Assembly (NCBI GenBank): GCA_037447655.1
Contig: JBBHKE010000060.1
Span: forward strand, 171,292-235,291
DNA: 64,000 nt
Reading direction: 5' to 3'
From: Zygnema cylindricum
Taxonomy: Eukaryota > Streptophyta > Zygnematophyceae > Zygnematales > Zygnemataceae
Below are positions 48,376 to 59,902 of this stretch, piece after piece. Every line of letters begins with the position of its first letter. Within the stretch, counting starts at the first letter, position 1. The notes beneath the pieces were generated by a model. That model was not told where the DNA came from and searched no databases. It saw only the letters and a list, made by a program, of their open reading frames with translations. A program made the translations under genes and the position numbers.

Positions 48376-49905
48376 TTGTTTATGCCCACAGATTGGGATA
48401 ACCTTCATTATTTCTCCGAGTCCACCCGAGGAGGTACACTATATCGTCCTCCACAATTAAATCTTTCGGATTTTCCCGAATCGTGGACCACATCCGATCT
48501 AATTGCGGATCGCAGATCGCCTTTAGTGCGGTCTGGTCTCACATCTACGTCATCGCTGTCCTCGGTTTCATCTAGGTCATACCTAGAGGGGACCGAAGAA
48601 AACTTTCCGGAGGAAACCTTTCCTACTCCTCACACTAGTAGGTTCCTTGCCAGCCTAGCTTTGGCACAACCGGCCCATCCTCCCCTTTACGACATCGCTT
48701 CTTCTTCAGAGGGATCCATAGGAAGGATGCAATTCTGCTTTTCCGGATTAAAGGACACCATGTCCTTATCGCATTTCAGTATGTAATAAGATACAGAAAT
48801 GAGGGATTTAGCATTTAGATATCAGGATAGGTTTGACCTCCGTGTCGCTTTTTCCCTTCTCGGTCGATACCTCCGTAGTACGGCCCTCACACTCTACACT
48901 CGCAAGTACGAGGATGTGCTTGCGATGACAGAGTACGTGGCTCCCTTTGTGGGGTTACCAGAAGTCTTAGGCCAATTGGATATCCTATATCAGACACCAA
49001 GACCAAAGGTATTAGATGCCAATGGGGACGAGTTGTATCCAGCTATCCCCGAGGTTCCTTGTCAGTACGCAGTGGCTGCCCGAGCGGCGGTCTCAGCTAG
49101 AGCGGGGGGCACCATTCCCTTACGTGAACCACTCTCAGTCATGTTTGACATCCTCTAAGAGGAGTACCGGATGCAAAATCCGGATCAGATAAAGGAGTTG
49201 ATGAACTTCGAGCGTAGGCAAGGTGAAACTGCCCCTGCCTTCCGGGCTCGGATGGAAACTCTGCGGGAGGCATTACCGGACCTCATGTCCGATGCACAGG
49301 CTGTCCAAATATTTGTGGGACAGTTTCCAGGTCCATCAAAGAGGTTTATCCAAAACCACCTCAGTCAGATGTATGGACTGAAATTCACCTTTGAGCAAGC
49401 GGCTCAATACGCGGTAGAGTATGAGATGCAGACCTTGTGGTGGAACGCCCATGAGCGTTCCAAACCTCCTCATAGAGAACTGGTTAATACATCTCCTCCT
49501 CCACCTAAAAACCCATGGCCTCCTAATAGGCCCCAGAAGACGCCAGCCATGGGAACTCCACACGTTAGTCCCGGAAACCGAATGTGTTTCCGATGTGGAA
49601 AAACCGGGCACGATGCCCCCAGGTGTCTTGACAAGGCGGCCACTTGCACTCATTGCCACCAAAAGGGACATTATGTCCATCGGTGTCACATCAAAAACCC
49701 TAATTTCACCTACCAAAATCAAATAAAGAACGGTGGAATTCCGACCCGTTCCGCGAAACCAGTCACTCTCCCTAAGGAGACCGGGAAAGAGGAAGCTCCC
49801 CCTAAGATCTCTCGTAGAGAGAGAGAGAAGGCCGAGCTTCAAGCCACAATGGCGGCCATGATGAAAGAGCAATTTGCAGCTTTCATGGCGGAAATGAAAC
49901 CGTAG
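48376..49905 (+). pseudogene. Ty3/gypsy gag of methyltransferase element 1
   Basis: A single reading frame of about 510 codons broken only by TAA TAA (48,784), TAA (49,156) and TAG (49,903). The N-terminal third is Ser/Thr/Pro-rich. The middle resembles the retrotransposon gag fold (EYRMQNPDQIKELMNFERRQ, FVGQFPGPSKRFI). Counting from 49,171, zinc knuckles CFRCGKTGHDAPRC (139-152) and CTHCHQKGHYVHRC (159-172) follow. The C-terminus is a charged helix (REREKAELQATMAAMMKEQF). Gag assembles the particle and binds element RNA. The frame stays open past the TAG until TGA at 50,122, overlapping the protease frame. Confidence 0.9.
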
Positions 49906-50039
49906 TTTACTGGGATGGCCAGGACCGTTGTCCACATGCCGTCGTTGGCTGGGCGAACCCTTCGGGATTCCATCGTCCAACAACGGGTGGCCACATTTGA
50001 AAAGGGCTCAGCAGACCATAACCGAGTGGGCAAATTACA

Positions 50040-50965
50040 TAATTCTCGTGTCCCACTCTCATTTGCAAAAGAGCCTCTGCCTTCCCTACCGACACAGCTC
50101 ATACCATCGCGGCAAAGGCACTGACCATATTGGATGGCACTATTCATGAGGCTCATCGCGTAAAGGAGCAATTAAATATTCTTTTAAAAATGTTGGAGGA
50201 TGTACCGAAAGCCCTTCCCCTCATTGATGAGGTCGCAACGGCAGTCGCTTTGTGGGCTCTACAGTTGAACCGCAGTCTCTCAACGGTTGAACCCGTTACT
50301 ACAGAAGAGCGTCATAATCTCGATCCCTATATCAATTTCCTTGATAACTCATTGGGATCATTCTCACTGAACGGTGTTCACCCCACTCTTCTTCTCATGG
50401 ACACCGAGGCCAAACCCGTGATCCTCGGATTTGGATTTGCGCTCAAGCTTGGTCTGACAGCAGACAAGCTTCAGGCGACCACTACTCGCGTTCTTACTTC
50501 GGCTGGGACCACGGAGCCGGTCCTCGGAATCACAAAGGACCCGCTCATCTTTCGGTTTGAGACAAGAACCGAAAATGAGTCTGTTGAAATTGCTGTCAGA
50601 GCATTAGTCACTAAATGTGACAACTATGAGTGTTTGGTGGGTCAAGACGTTATATTTCTTATTGGCGGTGGTGTGGACATGCAAGACCAAACGTTTTCTT
50701 ATCGACCGACACACTTTCCGGAGCGCAGAATCTGTCTCCCTCTCATTTCAGCCCGCCGACCTTTGCCCACTATGGCTCACTCGGCTACGGCTCTTCCCCC
50801 ATTTTTGGGGAACTCCGTTGGGGCGGAAATTTTCCACTCTCTTTAGGCCAAATAAATTATACTGGATAGTTCTCCCTTACCCGAGCTCTTTGCGGAACCG
50901 GGTTTTTAATTAATTCTCACACCTTTGACAATATTTATAAGTCCACATTATCTATTCCATTAATG
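50040..50965 (+). pseudogene. Retropepsin-like protease region, element 1
   Basis: Lies in the -1 frame relative to gag; the ATG-initiated part begins at 50,130. The N-terminal half is a helical linker. Around 50,395 LLLMDTEAKPVILGFGFALKLG is replaced in parts: it aligns with the retropepsin DTG-A segment, but the Gly of DTG is Glu. The second-half signature is CLVGQDVIF. TAG at 50,844 follows. The frame then reaches a TGA (50,964) overlapping the methyltransferase ATG. Element 2 keeps a proper DTGA, so this copy is probably inactive. Confidence 0.7.
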
Positions 50966-52023
50966 ACTATTCCTCCTATCCCGATGATTGCCACTGATCC
51001 TTCGGGTTTCCTTCCAATCAGTTGGAAGCCCGTACAGCTGAGTCCTCATCCGGACGGGGTCGTTATTCTAGACCTATTCGCTGGGATCGAAACTTCACTA
51101 TTGTCATGTTTACGGAATGGTCTCCTCATCCGTCACTACTATGCAGTAGAAATTGATGCATTAGCTAGAAAAGCACAACTGCACCACTGTAATCTCCTGT
51201 ATTCACAGTATCCACATTTGTTTCCAAAGTCAGCCTTTCTACACATGCACACAGCTCTTCCACAAGATATCCGCATCCTTAGTAATCATCATCTTTGGGA
51301 TGTCGAACCGATAGACCTTGTTTTCGGTGGGTGGGATCGTCAAGGCATGGCTCGGGCCGGCAAAGGTCTTGGTTTGGCGGATCTCCGTACTAAATTGTTT
51401 TTTGAGCTTTTGAGGGTCCTTCATTTTCTTCAAACCATATCCAAGCCTATCGGATATATTTTAGAGAACTTCGCTGCTTATAATGACCCTCGGCCAACAG
51501 TTCTGGCCGACTATAAGCGCATAGAACACCTTATCGAACCCCCGCTAATTATTGAGGACGCTTAGCATGGGTCCATTGCACATCGGGTTTGCTCCAAATG
51601 GACGAACTTAATCGATGTTGGTCGTCTTTGTGAGGCTAATTTGTTGGTACGACCTCCCACTTTAGACATTACAACCGATTTGCTTCCCTTCCACCAAGTC
51701 GAATCATGTGTCCAATCTGACTACCCTCCGAATTACAACATTAATGTACCTGGCTAGCCCCTCAAGGTCCTTCCTACTTTAGTGTGTTACCCTAATTCCC
51801 ATGCATACTCTCATAACGGTCCAGGCATGCTCCGGAATAATGTCACTGGAGAGTTAGAGGAGCCTACGGCCGCAGAACAGGAGCATCTCATGCATTTTAT
51901 CCCAGGCACTACTGCGACCCCCGGCCTTTCGGATAGATAGCGTTGCACTTTGTTGGGTAGGGTCATGGATCCTCAATCTTTATCATTTGTCTTAGGTCTC
52001 GGCCTTGCAGCTGGTCGCTACGT
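50963..52023 (+). pseudogene. DNMT3-like cytosine-5 DNA methyltransferase, element 1 (catalytic Cys lost)
   Basis: Family role: transfers methyl from S-adenosylmethionine to cytosine C5. Motifs occur in non-rearranged order: I LFAGIET (residues 38-44), II YAVEID (Glu63), IV LVFGGWDRQG (120-129), FFELLRVLHF, VI YILENF (about 166-171), VIII AHRVCSKWTN, IX VLPTLVCYPNSHAY and X LLGRVMDP. Motif IV should be Pro-Cys; here it is Asp-Arg, with Arg126 codon CGT where element 2 has TGT. TAGs lie at 51,563, 51,755 and 51,938. The order excludes plant DRM (rearranged) and resembles DNMT3, including FFE-RLLH-like and LLGR segments. Sits directly after protease. Confidence 0.88.
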
Positions 52024-52810
52024 ATAGAATCACCCCGTGCAACCAGTTGGGGGGGGGAATACGGCGGCTCCTTCACGTCTTGTTTCCTCTTGCACCTCTC
52101 CTAGTCTAAAGGGAAATCCATTTCAATTTTTTCTCTTCCCTTCTCTCACATCGGCGGTTAAGGACATCTCCATCTATGATTTCCAAAAACCCAGTCATAT
52201 GTCTTGGGAAATCCCGGCCTATATAGCCGTTTAATCCTCAATTTCATCGTTGTCAAGCTCGGGTGCTTCTCAGGCACCACTTTTATCAAACCATGGATTT
52301 CCCGGCCTTTTCCCTTCGTACGGTAATAAGAGCACCGAGAAAGGAGCGCACTCAGCCGGACCCGATCCTTCTATTTTCTCAATTGAGTCGAACGCACTTG
52401 GTTTCGCGGCCAACGGAGGCCGAACGACAAAGTTATTCTGTTATAAAGATTGTCCCCCTGCTACCTGCTACCAGCTGCCACCTGTCCCATTGGAGGCTAC
52501 ATTGTGTAGTGTTACGTAGTTATTGGGATAGTCTTGTAGATTTTGCTGTTGGCTATCCGCAGGACGTTAGTTTAGGTCCATTAGCCGGGTAGAGCATTTA
52601 TTAAGAAGAGTCAAAGTTAGGCGGTTCACGTCAATTTAGAACTTTGCTGCTCAGAATGGTATCATAAAGAAACACATGGCTTATAATCTAACCGGAGATA
52701 GTCGCCTAACTTTTTGCCCTAAGTGTAATCCCACTTGTTTTGTCTTACGTCCGGACGATAACAATTGATGGTCGTTGATTGGCCCTTAGTGTTGCTTTGA
52801 ATTTGGCACT
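52024..52810 (+). other. Open-frame continuation after methyltransferase 1, unrecognised
   Basis: The methyltransferase frame runs on to 52,519 with only TAG/TAA interruptions (52,024; 52,231). The translation is Ser/Pro-rich, beginning just before a nine-base G-tract (52,048), and resembles no RT. RT, RNase H and integrase of element 1 are absent. 52,520-52,810 has no recognised content. Confidence 0.45.
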
Positions 52811-53520
52811 GTCGATAGGACAAACTTGGGATGTATAAGGCACTTGGGGCCGAAGGAGACATGTTGGTGTTTCAGTACTGTCTCCTGAGAAAAACCCTAG
52901 AAATTCCAGCAAACTTTCTTGTGGAGAACTTTTGTTTTGTGTGTGATTGTGACCCTATTGCCATCTTGATTTTCATCCGTCCTTTGTGGAAATTGTAGTC
53001 CGGTTTGGTGGTTGGCACTGTCTTTCCTATTTGGGCGATTTGTGGACTGGTGTTTGTTGGAAATCAAGAAGGGTCTTGCTGGTTCCGGGTCGCGGAAACC
53101 AAGGAGTTAAGGAGGCCTTACCTGTTCCGGGGTTTCCGGGGGAGATTTCGTCTCCTTTTGTTGTCCACGTTACTTTTTGGGGGTAGGTTGAGCTCGCTTG
53201 CTATTTTTTATATTCTATCTTAATTCTCCATCTTTTTAAGGGCAAGGTGAAATTGTTAAATCTGAGACAACATTCTTTCTATTTCTATCCTTTCAAATTT
53301 TTTGAGTGGAAGTATCTTTGTTCTCTCTTTGGTAGTTCTTTTTTTGTCTTCGGTTGGGTTTCCTCCGGGGGAGATTACCAGAATCTTTTGTACCAGGATA
53401 GTGGATTATGAGAGGACTTTTGTTAGACTTTCGGCAGACCATCACAGTACTGAAACAGCCACCAATCTCTTTAGGTTAAAGAGGACAAGTGCTTAGGGCG
53501 GAGTATTTTTATAAGGGGAT
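52811..53520 (+). mobile_element. LTR-D/leader of methyltransferase element 2
   Basis: Resembles 31,370-31,980 of LTR-D: GTATAAGGCACTT, GGGCCGAAGGAGA, TTCAGTACTGTCTC, GGGCAAGGTGAAATTG and TGGTAGTTCTTTTT. It ends in a TTTTTATAAGGGG TATA-like word (53,508) about 30 bp before the gag ATG at 53,545. The upstream half of the LTR is missing. Confidence 0.7.
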
Positions 53521-53544
53521 TTAGATCTTCTTCTCCCGTCAGCT

Positions 53545-55767
53545 ATGGGGGGAGGAGAAGTTCAGGATAAATATCTTCCGGGTGTCAGATCGGAAGAGCA
53601 AGAGAGGCAGAAAGCGGTGGCTCAAGAGGAAGAGTCTCAGATGCCTGAGGAAGCACCCCCCTTTGGCTCCCCTTTACACATAGAGCGGTTACTTAGGGGA
53701 GAGATGCCTCCGGAGGTTGCAGTCAAAACTCCTCCAACGCAGCCAGAGAGGCGACCCTCTCCTCCACCTCCACCTGTCTTTTCCCCCGAGAACTTTCCAA
53801 CTTTGTCCGAGTCAGCCCGAGCTTGGGCAGCGGAGAGGGCGGAGAGGCCACCCCTTTCCCCTAAAAGTCGTAGAAAGGGGTTGGCACACAAGGAAGCGGT
53901 CCCTGGTCACCTTCCCAAAACTGGTTGCTTCACCAGGTCTAAGGCACCGATAACAGAGATTATGCATAGATTCAGAGATTATATCTGACCCTAACCGGCC
54001 AGGTCAGAAGGAAATCTTAGCCCTTCATAATCTCCATGAATTGAAGGTTAAGAAGGAGTTGGTGCAGCAAGTGGCCAGGTCAGACCGAGCCAAGGGGTAC
54101 GCCCACTAGGAGGTGTAGTAGAGTTAGTGAGTAGTTCGTCGGAGAGCGGCTCCCCAACCTCAGCACTGGAGCAACTGGGAGGACCATCAACTTACTACCC
54201 GCAACCCACTCAATCTCAAGACACTGCTACCAGCAGGCCATCTCCTGGCGGGGCGGTCCCTCGGACACGGGCCAAGGAAGGGACTAGCAAGCGACGGTTA
54301 CGGGAGCCGAAGAAGGGGTATCGGTTTGATCATCAAGACCGCAAGGGCAGGTTCGCTCCCTGACCAAAAGCGGAGCCATTTTTTCCTTCTGACTCCCTTT
54401 CTCCAAGCTCAAGGTCTCCCTATGCCCCGACAGTGCGACCATCATAGGGGTTGTGGCGCTCTAGACCTTCCTTTCCTGAGGTACCCGGGTTGGGGATTGC
54501 GGATCTCTCGAGGGTGGTAAGCAGCACGCAAAAATTGGTGGAGATCCTCCGATCCCAGAGTCAGGCTACGGCGAGGGCTGGACCTGTCACCATAGATTGG
54601 GAGGCCCTAGAAGAAGAACGGAAGAGGGCCTTAGAAGAATAACTGTTCCTAATTACGGAGGCAAGACGAAAATTAGGGGGAATCCTTAGTGGACAGGGAT
54701 CTCTTCCTAGAGAGACAGGTCCCTCTTTTGAGAGACAACCTACCGAGCAGACTGCCCCTACTGAGACTCCATCTCCCAAGACTTCTTCGGAACGTAGACC
54801 GGAGTCCCCTCTTCAGCGGGAAGGAGGGGGAACAACAAGATCTAACAAATAGGGGATGGGTGCAGATTTACCAGAGAACGTTGCAGCCCCCTCCACTGAG
54901 CCTCCTACTTTTTTCTCAATGGCTGGGTCTTCAACTGAGGAGGCTGTGGTGTTATTACAACCCGACCAGAGACAACACATCTCCTTAGGGCTGTCTACTC
55001 CTCCTCCATCTCCACCTCAGGCATCCTCTTATTCGCCTTTTGTTTCTCCGGCCGTTGCAGTCCGTGGGTCACCGAGACCACCTATCTTACCCTACAAGTA
55101 CGACGTTCCTGCTTACTCTCCTCCTCACCGACGTTCTCCCGCTTCGAGCAAAGGAACTCCTCCACCAAAAACCTCCAGAAGGCGTCCACGGAGACAAACA
55201 CCTTTCCCTCGTAGTCCTCAGTCATCTCCATCCCCTTCTCCACCAATCCCTCAAGGACCACCGGTGATTAAACCTATTCTCCACATTCCTTCGGTGGAAA
55301 CAGTTCTCAGGGAGGAACGGGCCTCTCTTAGGTATAGAGGAGCAGGACTTCAGGCAGCTTTTCCCAAGCTGATAAGCTCCTCGTTTTCTAAGGGCCAACT
55401 CAAGGGAGATATAGGTCCTCTTACTATCTCACCAGTAACCGGAACTTCCTCAGTGGGGGGGAGGGCCATCCCTTGTCAAGCAGCTCCGCGTACCGGAGAA
55501 GGAGGCGGCTCCGAGCCACCCGACGCGAATTCAGGGGTCATTTCACCGGTTCAGTTTGTTGGTCCCACCGGACAATCATCTTCCCAGGTCCCCAACCTTG
55601 CAGAGGAGGAGAAAGAAATGGGGGACGCAAGGATCTTTAGAGGAGATAGCTCGGGAATCGCTTTCTCTGATTTCGAATTGCTGTGGAAGTCGTTCACCCA
55701 ATCTAAAATCAACAAATACCGGGGCGGAGCCATTCCGGATGTCTTCAGACCACTGTTTTTCCCATGA
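53545..55767 (+). pseudogene. Family D gag, N-terminal Pro-rich region (element 2)
   Basis: Begins MGGGEVQDKYLPGV. A long low-complexity region rich in Pro, Ser, Glu and Arg, with the EALEEERKRALEE helix, MGADLP, PAYSPPHRRSP, the VGGRAIP segment preceded by a G7 tract, the LAEEEKEMGD word and DFELLWKSFTQS, matching the 27 kb copy in order. Two frameshifts (53,984 and about 54,105) and TGA/TAG/TAA codons. No enzymatic domain; probably matrix-like or spacer sequence. Confidence 0.8.
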
Positions 55768-57224
55768 TGGTGAACTATCTTGCTGGTGGAGCGTTGGCAG
55801 ACTACAAGGAGCGATAACCTCTTCTGATGGCTCCCAGCATCAAAATTTCAGACCCTACCCTTGATGAAGAAGTTTTGCAGGCTGAAGCAGACTTGGCTGC
55901 CGCAGCAGCCGCGTCGGTCACGGCAAATTTCTCGGAGGACATGAAACTACAGGCGCAAGGACAAGACTATGTCGCTCAGCTTCACGCCATCCAGGGTGCT
56001 AGAGCAGCCACTTGGAGGGTTTCAGACCCAACCCCTTGTACAACACTTCTGAACGCTTGGAGATTTATTTACACCAAGAAGAATGAATCTGCTATCAAGG
56101 AGTTTACGAAATTCCGTTGTCAAAAGAGTGAAACTCCCCAGACTCTTTTTTAACAGATTGGCCAGCCTTTGTCAGAAGACCAAACTCTCTACCATTGATC
56201 TCCCGGCAATGGCAACTAAATACTTTATCGCCGTCAGAAACTCGTTCGGACCCACGGGTTAGGCTGCCCTTGATAATTCGATTGCTCGACAAGCCATTAG
56301 GACATCAATCCCACCGCCAAAGAAATCTCTTTGGCCGCCATGAAGCTCTATGATAATTCCGTACATAGAGAGGCCCAAGAAAAGGCAGTAACAGGGAAAA
56401 CCCGGGGAAACTTTGCAGGATTGGCCGGAGAAATGCCTGCTGAAAATGAGGAGTCAGCGGAACTCTTAGCATTGCGGAAGCTCAAGGGAAAAAGGTGAAG
56501 GATAGCGGATTCGAACCCGCCATGGGTGCCGATGATCCCGTTTTCCTCTATAACTGTCTAAACTGTCAACAAACAGGTCATGGATGGAAGCGATGTCCCC
56601 GAAAGCTCAAACCGGAATTAGCTCTCAAGCAAAAGGAATGGGAGAAGGGGGAGCTGAAAGGACAAAGAGGCAGCAAAAAAGGAAACAAGGAGGAGGGTCA
56701 GACGACAAAACTCCGGTTACCAAGGAAAATTACCGACCGACTCCACGATCTGAGACTGCCAAAATGTTGCAAGCCCAGCTGCGACAAATAAAACTTCCAA
56801 AATTCGATGACGCACAAATCTCCAATGAGCTGAGGGGCAAATACACCATTGAGGGCTCGAACTATGAGGCTTGCGGTTTCATGGGTCACAAGGAAGGGAA
56901 ATGTACAAAAGAATGGAGTCCCGAAGGAAATGATGCAATATGCACTTTTCACCGGAGAAGGAGAAACCGCCGTGAATCCTCTCCCTTTGGAGCTCCTTTA
57001 CCCTTAGGGACGTCGCACCCCGGAGAACCTTGAACGACAGTACATAGGTCAAGCTCCACTAACCCCGGAGGTAATCATCCAGCAGCAGAGCTAGCAGAGC
57101 CAACAAGAAACCGCGGAGGGCGAAGACGATGACGAAGTGATAGGGTGGGACATGGAACCTCCTAAAGCCCATCATGCACAAACCTTTTTTTGTGGAGCCT
57201 GGAATGTCAGCGTGGGGGAAAATT
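55768..57224 (+). pseudogene. Family D gag core and nucleocapsid (element 2)
   Basis: Capsid-like helical region (MVNYL, QAEADLAAAAAAS, TTLLNAWRFIYTKKNESAI, ETPQTLF, DLPAMATKYFIAV), then zinc knuckle CLNCQQTGHGWKRC near 56,555 and a second knuckle at about 56,860 whose first Cys is Tyr (YEACGFMGHKEGKC). Ends in an acidic Gln-rich tail cut by LTR A5 at 57,225. Stops include TAA 55,814 and TAG 56,260, both aligned with Gln codons of the 27 kb copy, plus one frameshift near 56,150. Confidence 0.85.
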
Positions 57225-58342
57225 TGTTGAAATTTAAGTATTTTCTAGGTCTGTAATTTTCTATGTGTTTAAAAGATAGTATTAAAAGGTTTTAAAGTTT
57301 CTACTTAGTGCTTGGAAATACTTCTTTCTCTATATACTTGTCGTAGTCACTAAGAGATAGAATAAACCCCATGTCTACCCACAGATAGTTAGGGAGACAG
57401 GCTGGAGGGTTGAGAGGATAGTCTGCCAAAATGAATGTTGAAAAGGGAGGTATTTTGTAGTCTTTCTTTTGGACTTATTGCAGCCCTCATACTTGTTGTA
57501 CTCACTGAGGACCTGTATAAAGCCATGGCTGCCTGCTGCAGCTAAAAGAGACGGGAACACAAATTAGGGCAGTTTTCTTTGCAAAATATATTCAATGCAC
57601 CCTGTGAGAATTGATCCGTTGACGTTTGGATTATTACCGTACGAATTAACCGTGCGCCTTATCTAGTAAGCCTTGAAATTCGTTATACTTATATAGCGCG
57701 ATAATGATATGAAGCTGTACGGCATCGGACATTTCATTTAACAAATTACGGGACGATTTATGCATGGAAACATACCGCGCCGCACGAAATCGGTACCGCA
57801 CGCAATATACGAATTAACATTTAATTTCGACAGACGAAATCAAATGTCAAGATAACATCGAACGACTCACAGTGGAGCCGGAATACCGGAAAAGACATTT
57901 GGCGATTTGCGGAGCAGTTGTCGGCGGATGACACGTGGCAACATATGGTTGGACAGCGAATATTACGGGAGGAGCAACTACGGCTCCGGAACTGACACGT
58001 GTCAGCGGATCGGCCATGTCGTACTATGGCGTACAAGAAGTACAACGGTACCTGTACCTTCTTGTACTTTACAGTTATATGATTGGTCGAGTACCTTAGT
58101 AATAGGCTTAGAGAAGTAGCTTAGGACTTAGAATATTTTTGGATTTTTAAGCCTCTCTCCCAGAGAGCTTCTATATTTATGGACCAACTTTGGTCAGCCA
58201 TAACTTAATGCTCGGGTGAGCAAATTCAGTGATTGTTTTTGTTGCGGACTCAAAGGAGTCCAAGCTACACAGGGGTGTAGTCGGTCAGAGTTATTGTTTG
58301 CCAGGGTGGCTGCATTTCTAAGGGAAAGTCAAAGTGGGTGAA
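57225..58342 (+). mobile_element. LTR, family A (copy A5), 5' LTR of a nested copia element
   Basis: Starts TGTTGAAATTTAAG; 1,118 bp to the point where identity with A6 (59,903-61,020, also 1,118 bp) stops. The two differ at only a few percent of positions, so they inserted as one element recently. It directly abuts gag coding sequence, so primer-binding site and gag start are missing. It lacks the terminal GGTCTCAGAGTT segment of A1-A3. Confidence 0.9.
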
Positions 58343-59685
58343 AGTCTTCAGAGATATGGGAAGAACTAATTCAGATTTATAAGAGTGAGACTATTCAGAG
58401 GCAGTAGTTAGTAAAACAGGAAATAGAGGCCTATGTTTATAAAGGCGGTAACATGATAGAGTTTTGCAATGATATTGCTGCGTTATATGTTGATCTTGCT
58501 AGTGCGGGATATGTAGAATCTGAGGAGAGAAAGATTAATACACTACTCATGAAACTCCCAGATGAGTACGAAAACATCATTTGTCGTATGAAGGCAATTG
58601 ATGGTTCCTCGTGGACTTGGAGCTTTACCATGGGGATAATTCTTGTGAGGGAAAGCATTTTGGAGCTTCGTAGGGGAAGTGACACGGTGAATGCATTTAC
58701 AGCTGGTGGTGATTGGCGGAAGCATGATGAGAGGAACGGCGGTGATTAGCGGAAGCGTGATGAGAGGAGTGATGGTGATTGGCAGAAGCATGATGAGAGA
58801 AAGAAAGATAAAGTTCAACCTTATTGGAACTTTGGTGGAAAGAGAGGGAGAGGAAAAGAAAAGGGAGTTTTGAAAAAAGGGGTTTGCTTCTTTTGTAGAA
58901 ACACGGGTCACTATATTGAGGAATGTCCTTGTTTAGAAGAAATGAGAAGTAGGATTGAGGATGAGGAGGAAAAAGGGGAAGAGGAGAAAGAGGATGAAGA
59001 TATTTTGAAGCTTCTCCACATCGGTAGTATGGAGAAGAGTGAAAAGCACACACAAATTCCACGAAGGCAACAGTGTGCTTTTGGAGGTATAAGAGAAGTA
59101 AAGAGAGAGGAGGTACTTGAGGATTTCAAGGAGTGTAGAGTGTATGACTTAGAAATGAGAAAGTCAGATCTAGGATCTATAAGTGAAAAAGAGAAAAATA
59201 AAATTAATGAGGATAATTTCATAGATATTTCGGAAAATGAAAACTGGTTGGAAAGGGAGACTTCAACAGATTATGAGGAGAGGGGAGAAGTAAAACTAGA
59301 GGGGGTTTTAAAAGATAAGGGGGAAGATGAATATTTAATGAAAGGTTTAGGGGAGGAGAAATATTTATTCGGAATAAAATTAGAAAGTGATAGTGGAAAG
59401 AATTCAATGGGAGAGAGTGAGGAAAGTTCAGAAAATGGGGTGAGTATCATGGATAAAAATATGAGTACGGATGACGTAGACCTTATGAGGGACTTGGTGA
59501 GGACACTCGTTTTTGGGAAAATTTGGGAGGGTAATGGATTTGACATCACTAATAGGAGTGAGGCCACTTATGAAGATGTGCCTGTAAAAGGGTTAACATC
59601 TGGGTATGTGATTCAAATTGGGGATGAGGCTGGCTGTTGGAATTGCAAGCGGAAAATTGAATTTTGCTCGGATGAAAAAGGGTAG
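58343..59685 (+). pseudogene. Copia gag fused to an unrecognised acidic domain
   Basis: One frame with two TAG codons (58,405; 58,747). The N-terminal part is copia gag (SSEIWEELIQIYKS, LLMKLPDEYENI) and matches the 34.7 kb copy. A 33-bp unit (DWRKHDER-type) is tandemly triplicated at 58,708-58,800. Zinc knuckle CFFCRNTGHYIEEC follows, then homology continues to PRRQQCAFGG, where the 34.7 kb copy enters its protease. Here about 190 residues of acidic Glu/Asp/Ser-rich sequence follow instead, ending in a CWNCKRKIEFC motif. No protease, integrase or RT. The frame reads on past TAG at 59,683 for 47 codons to a TGA. Confidence 0.8.
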
Positions 59686-59881
59686 GGGTGGTTAAAATCC
59701 TTGCTCCAAAAGGCTCGGATTTTTGACAAGAAAATTAATATGTGCGATCAACAAGATGGAATGTTTATTTCTGCACATCTAATAAATCTTTTTAAATACG
59801 AGGGTATTCTCTTGAAATTTTTATGAGGAGAAAAGAAAGAAAAAAAAAAAAATTGTCTTTGGTGGGAGGTGAAAGAAAAAT

Positions 59882-59902
59882 AGACTAGAAAATAAGGGGA
59901 GT
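59882..59902 (+). other. Polypurine tract before LTR A6
   Basis: AGACTAGAAAATAAGGGGAG, then the LTR start. This is the plus-strand primer position and shows that A6 is a true 3' LTR. Confidence 0.65.
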
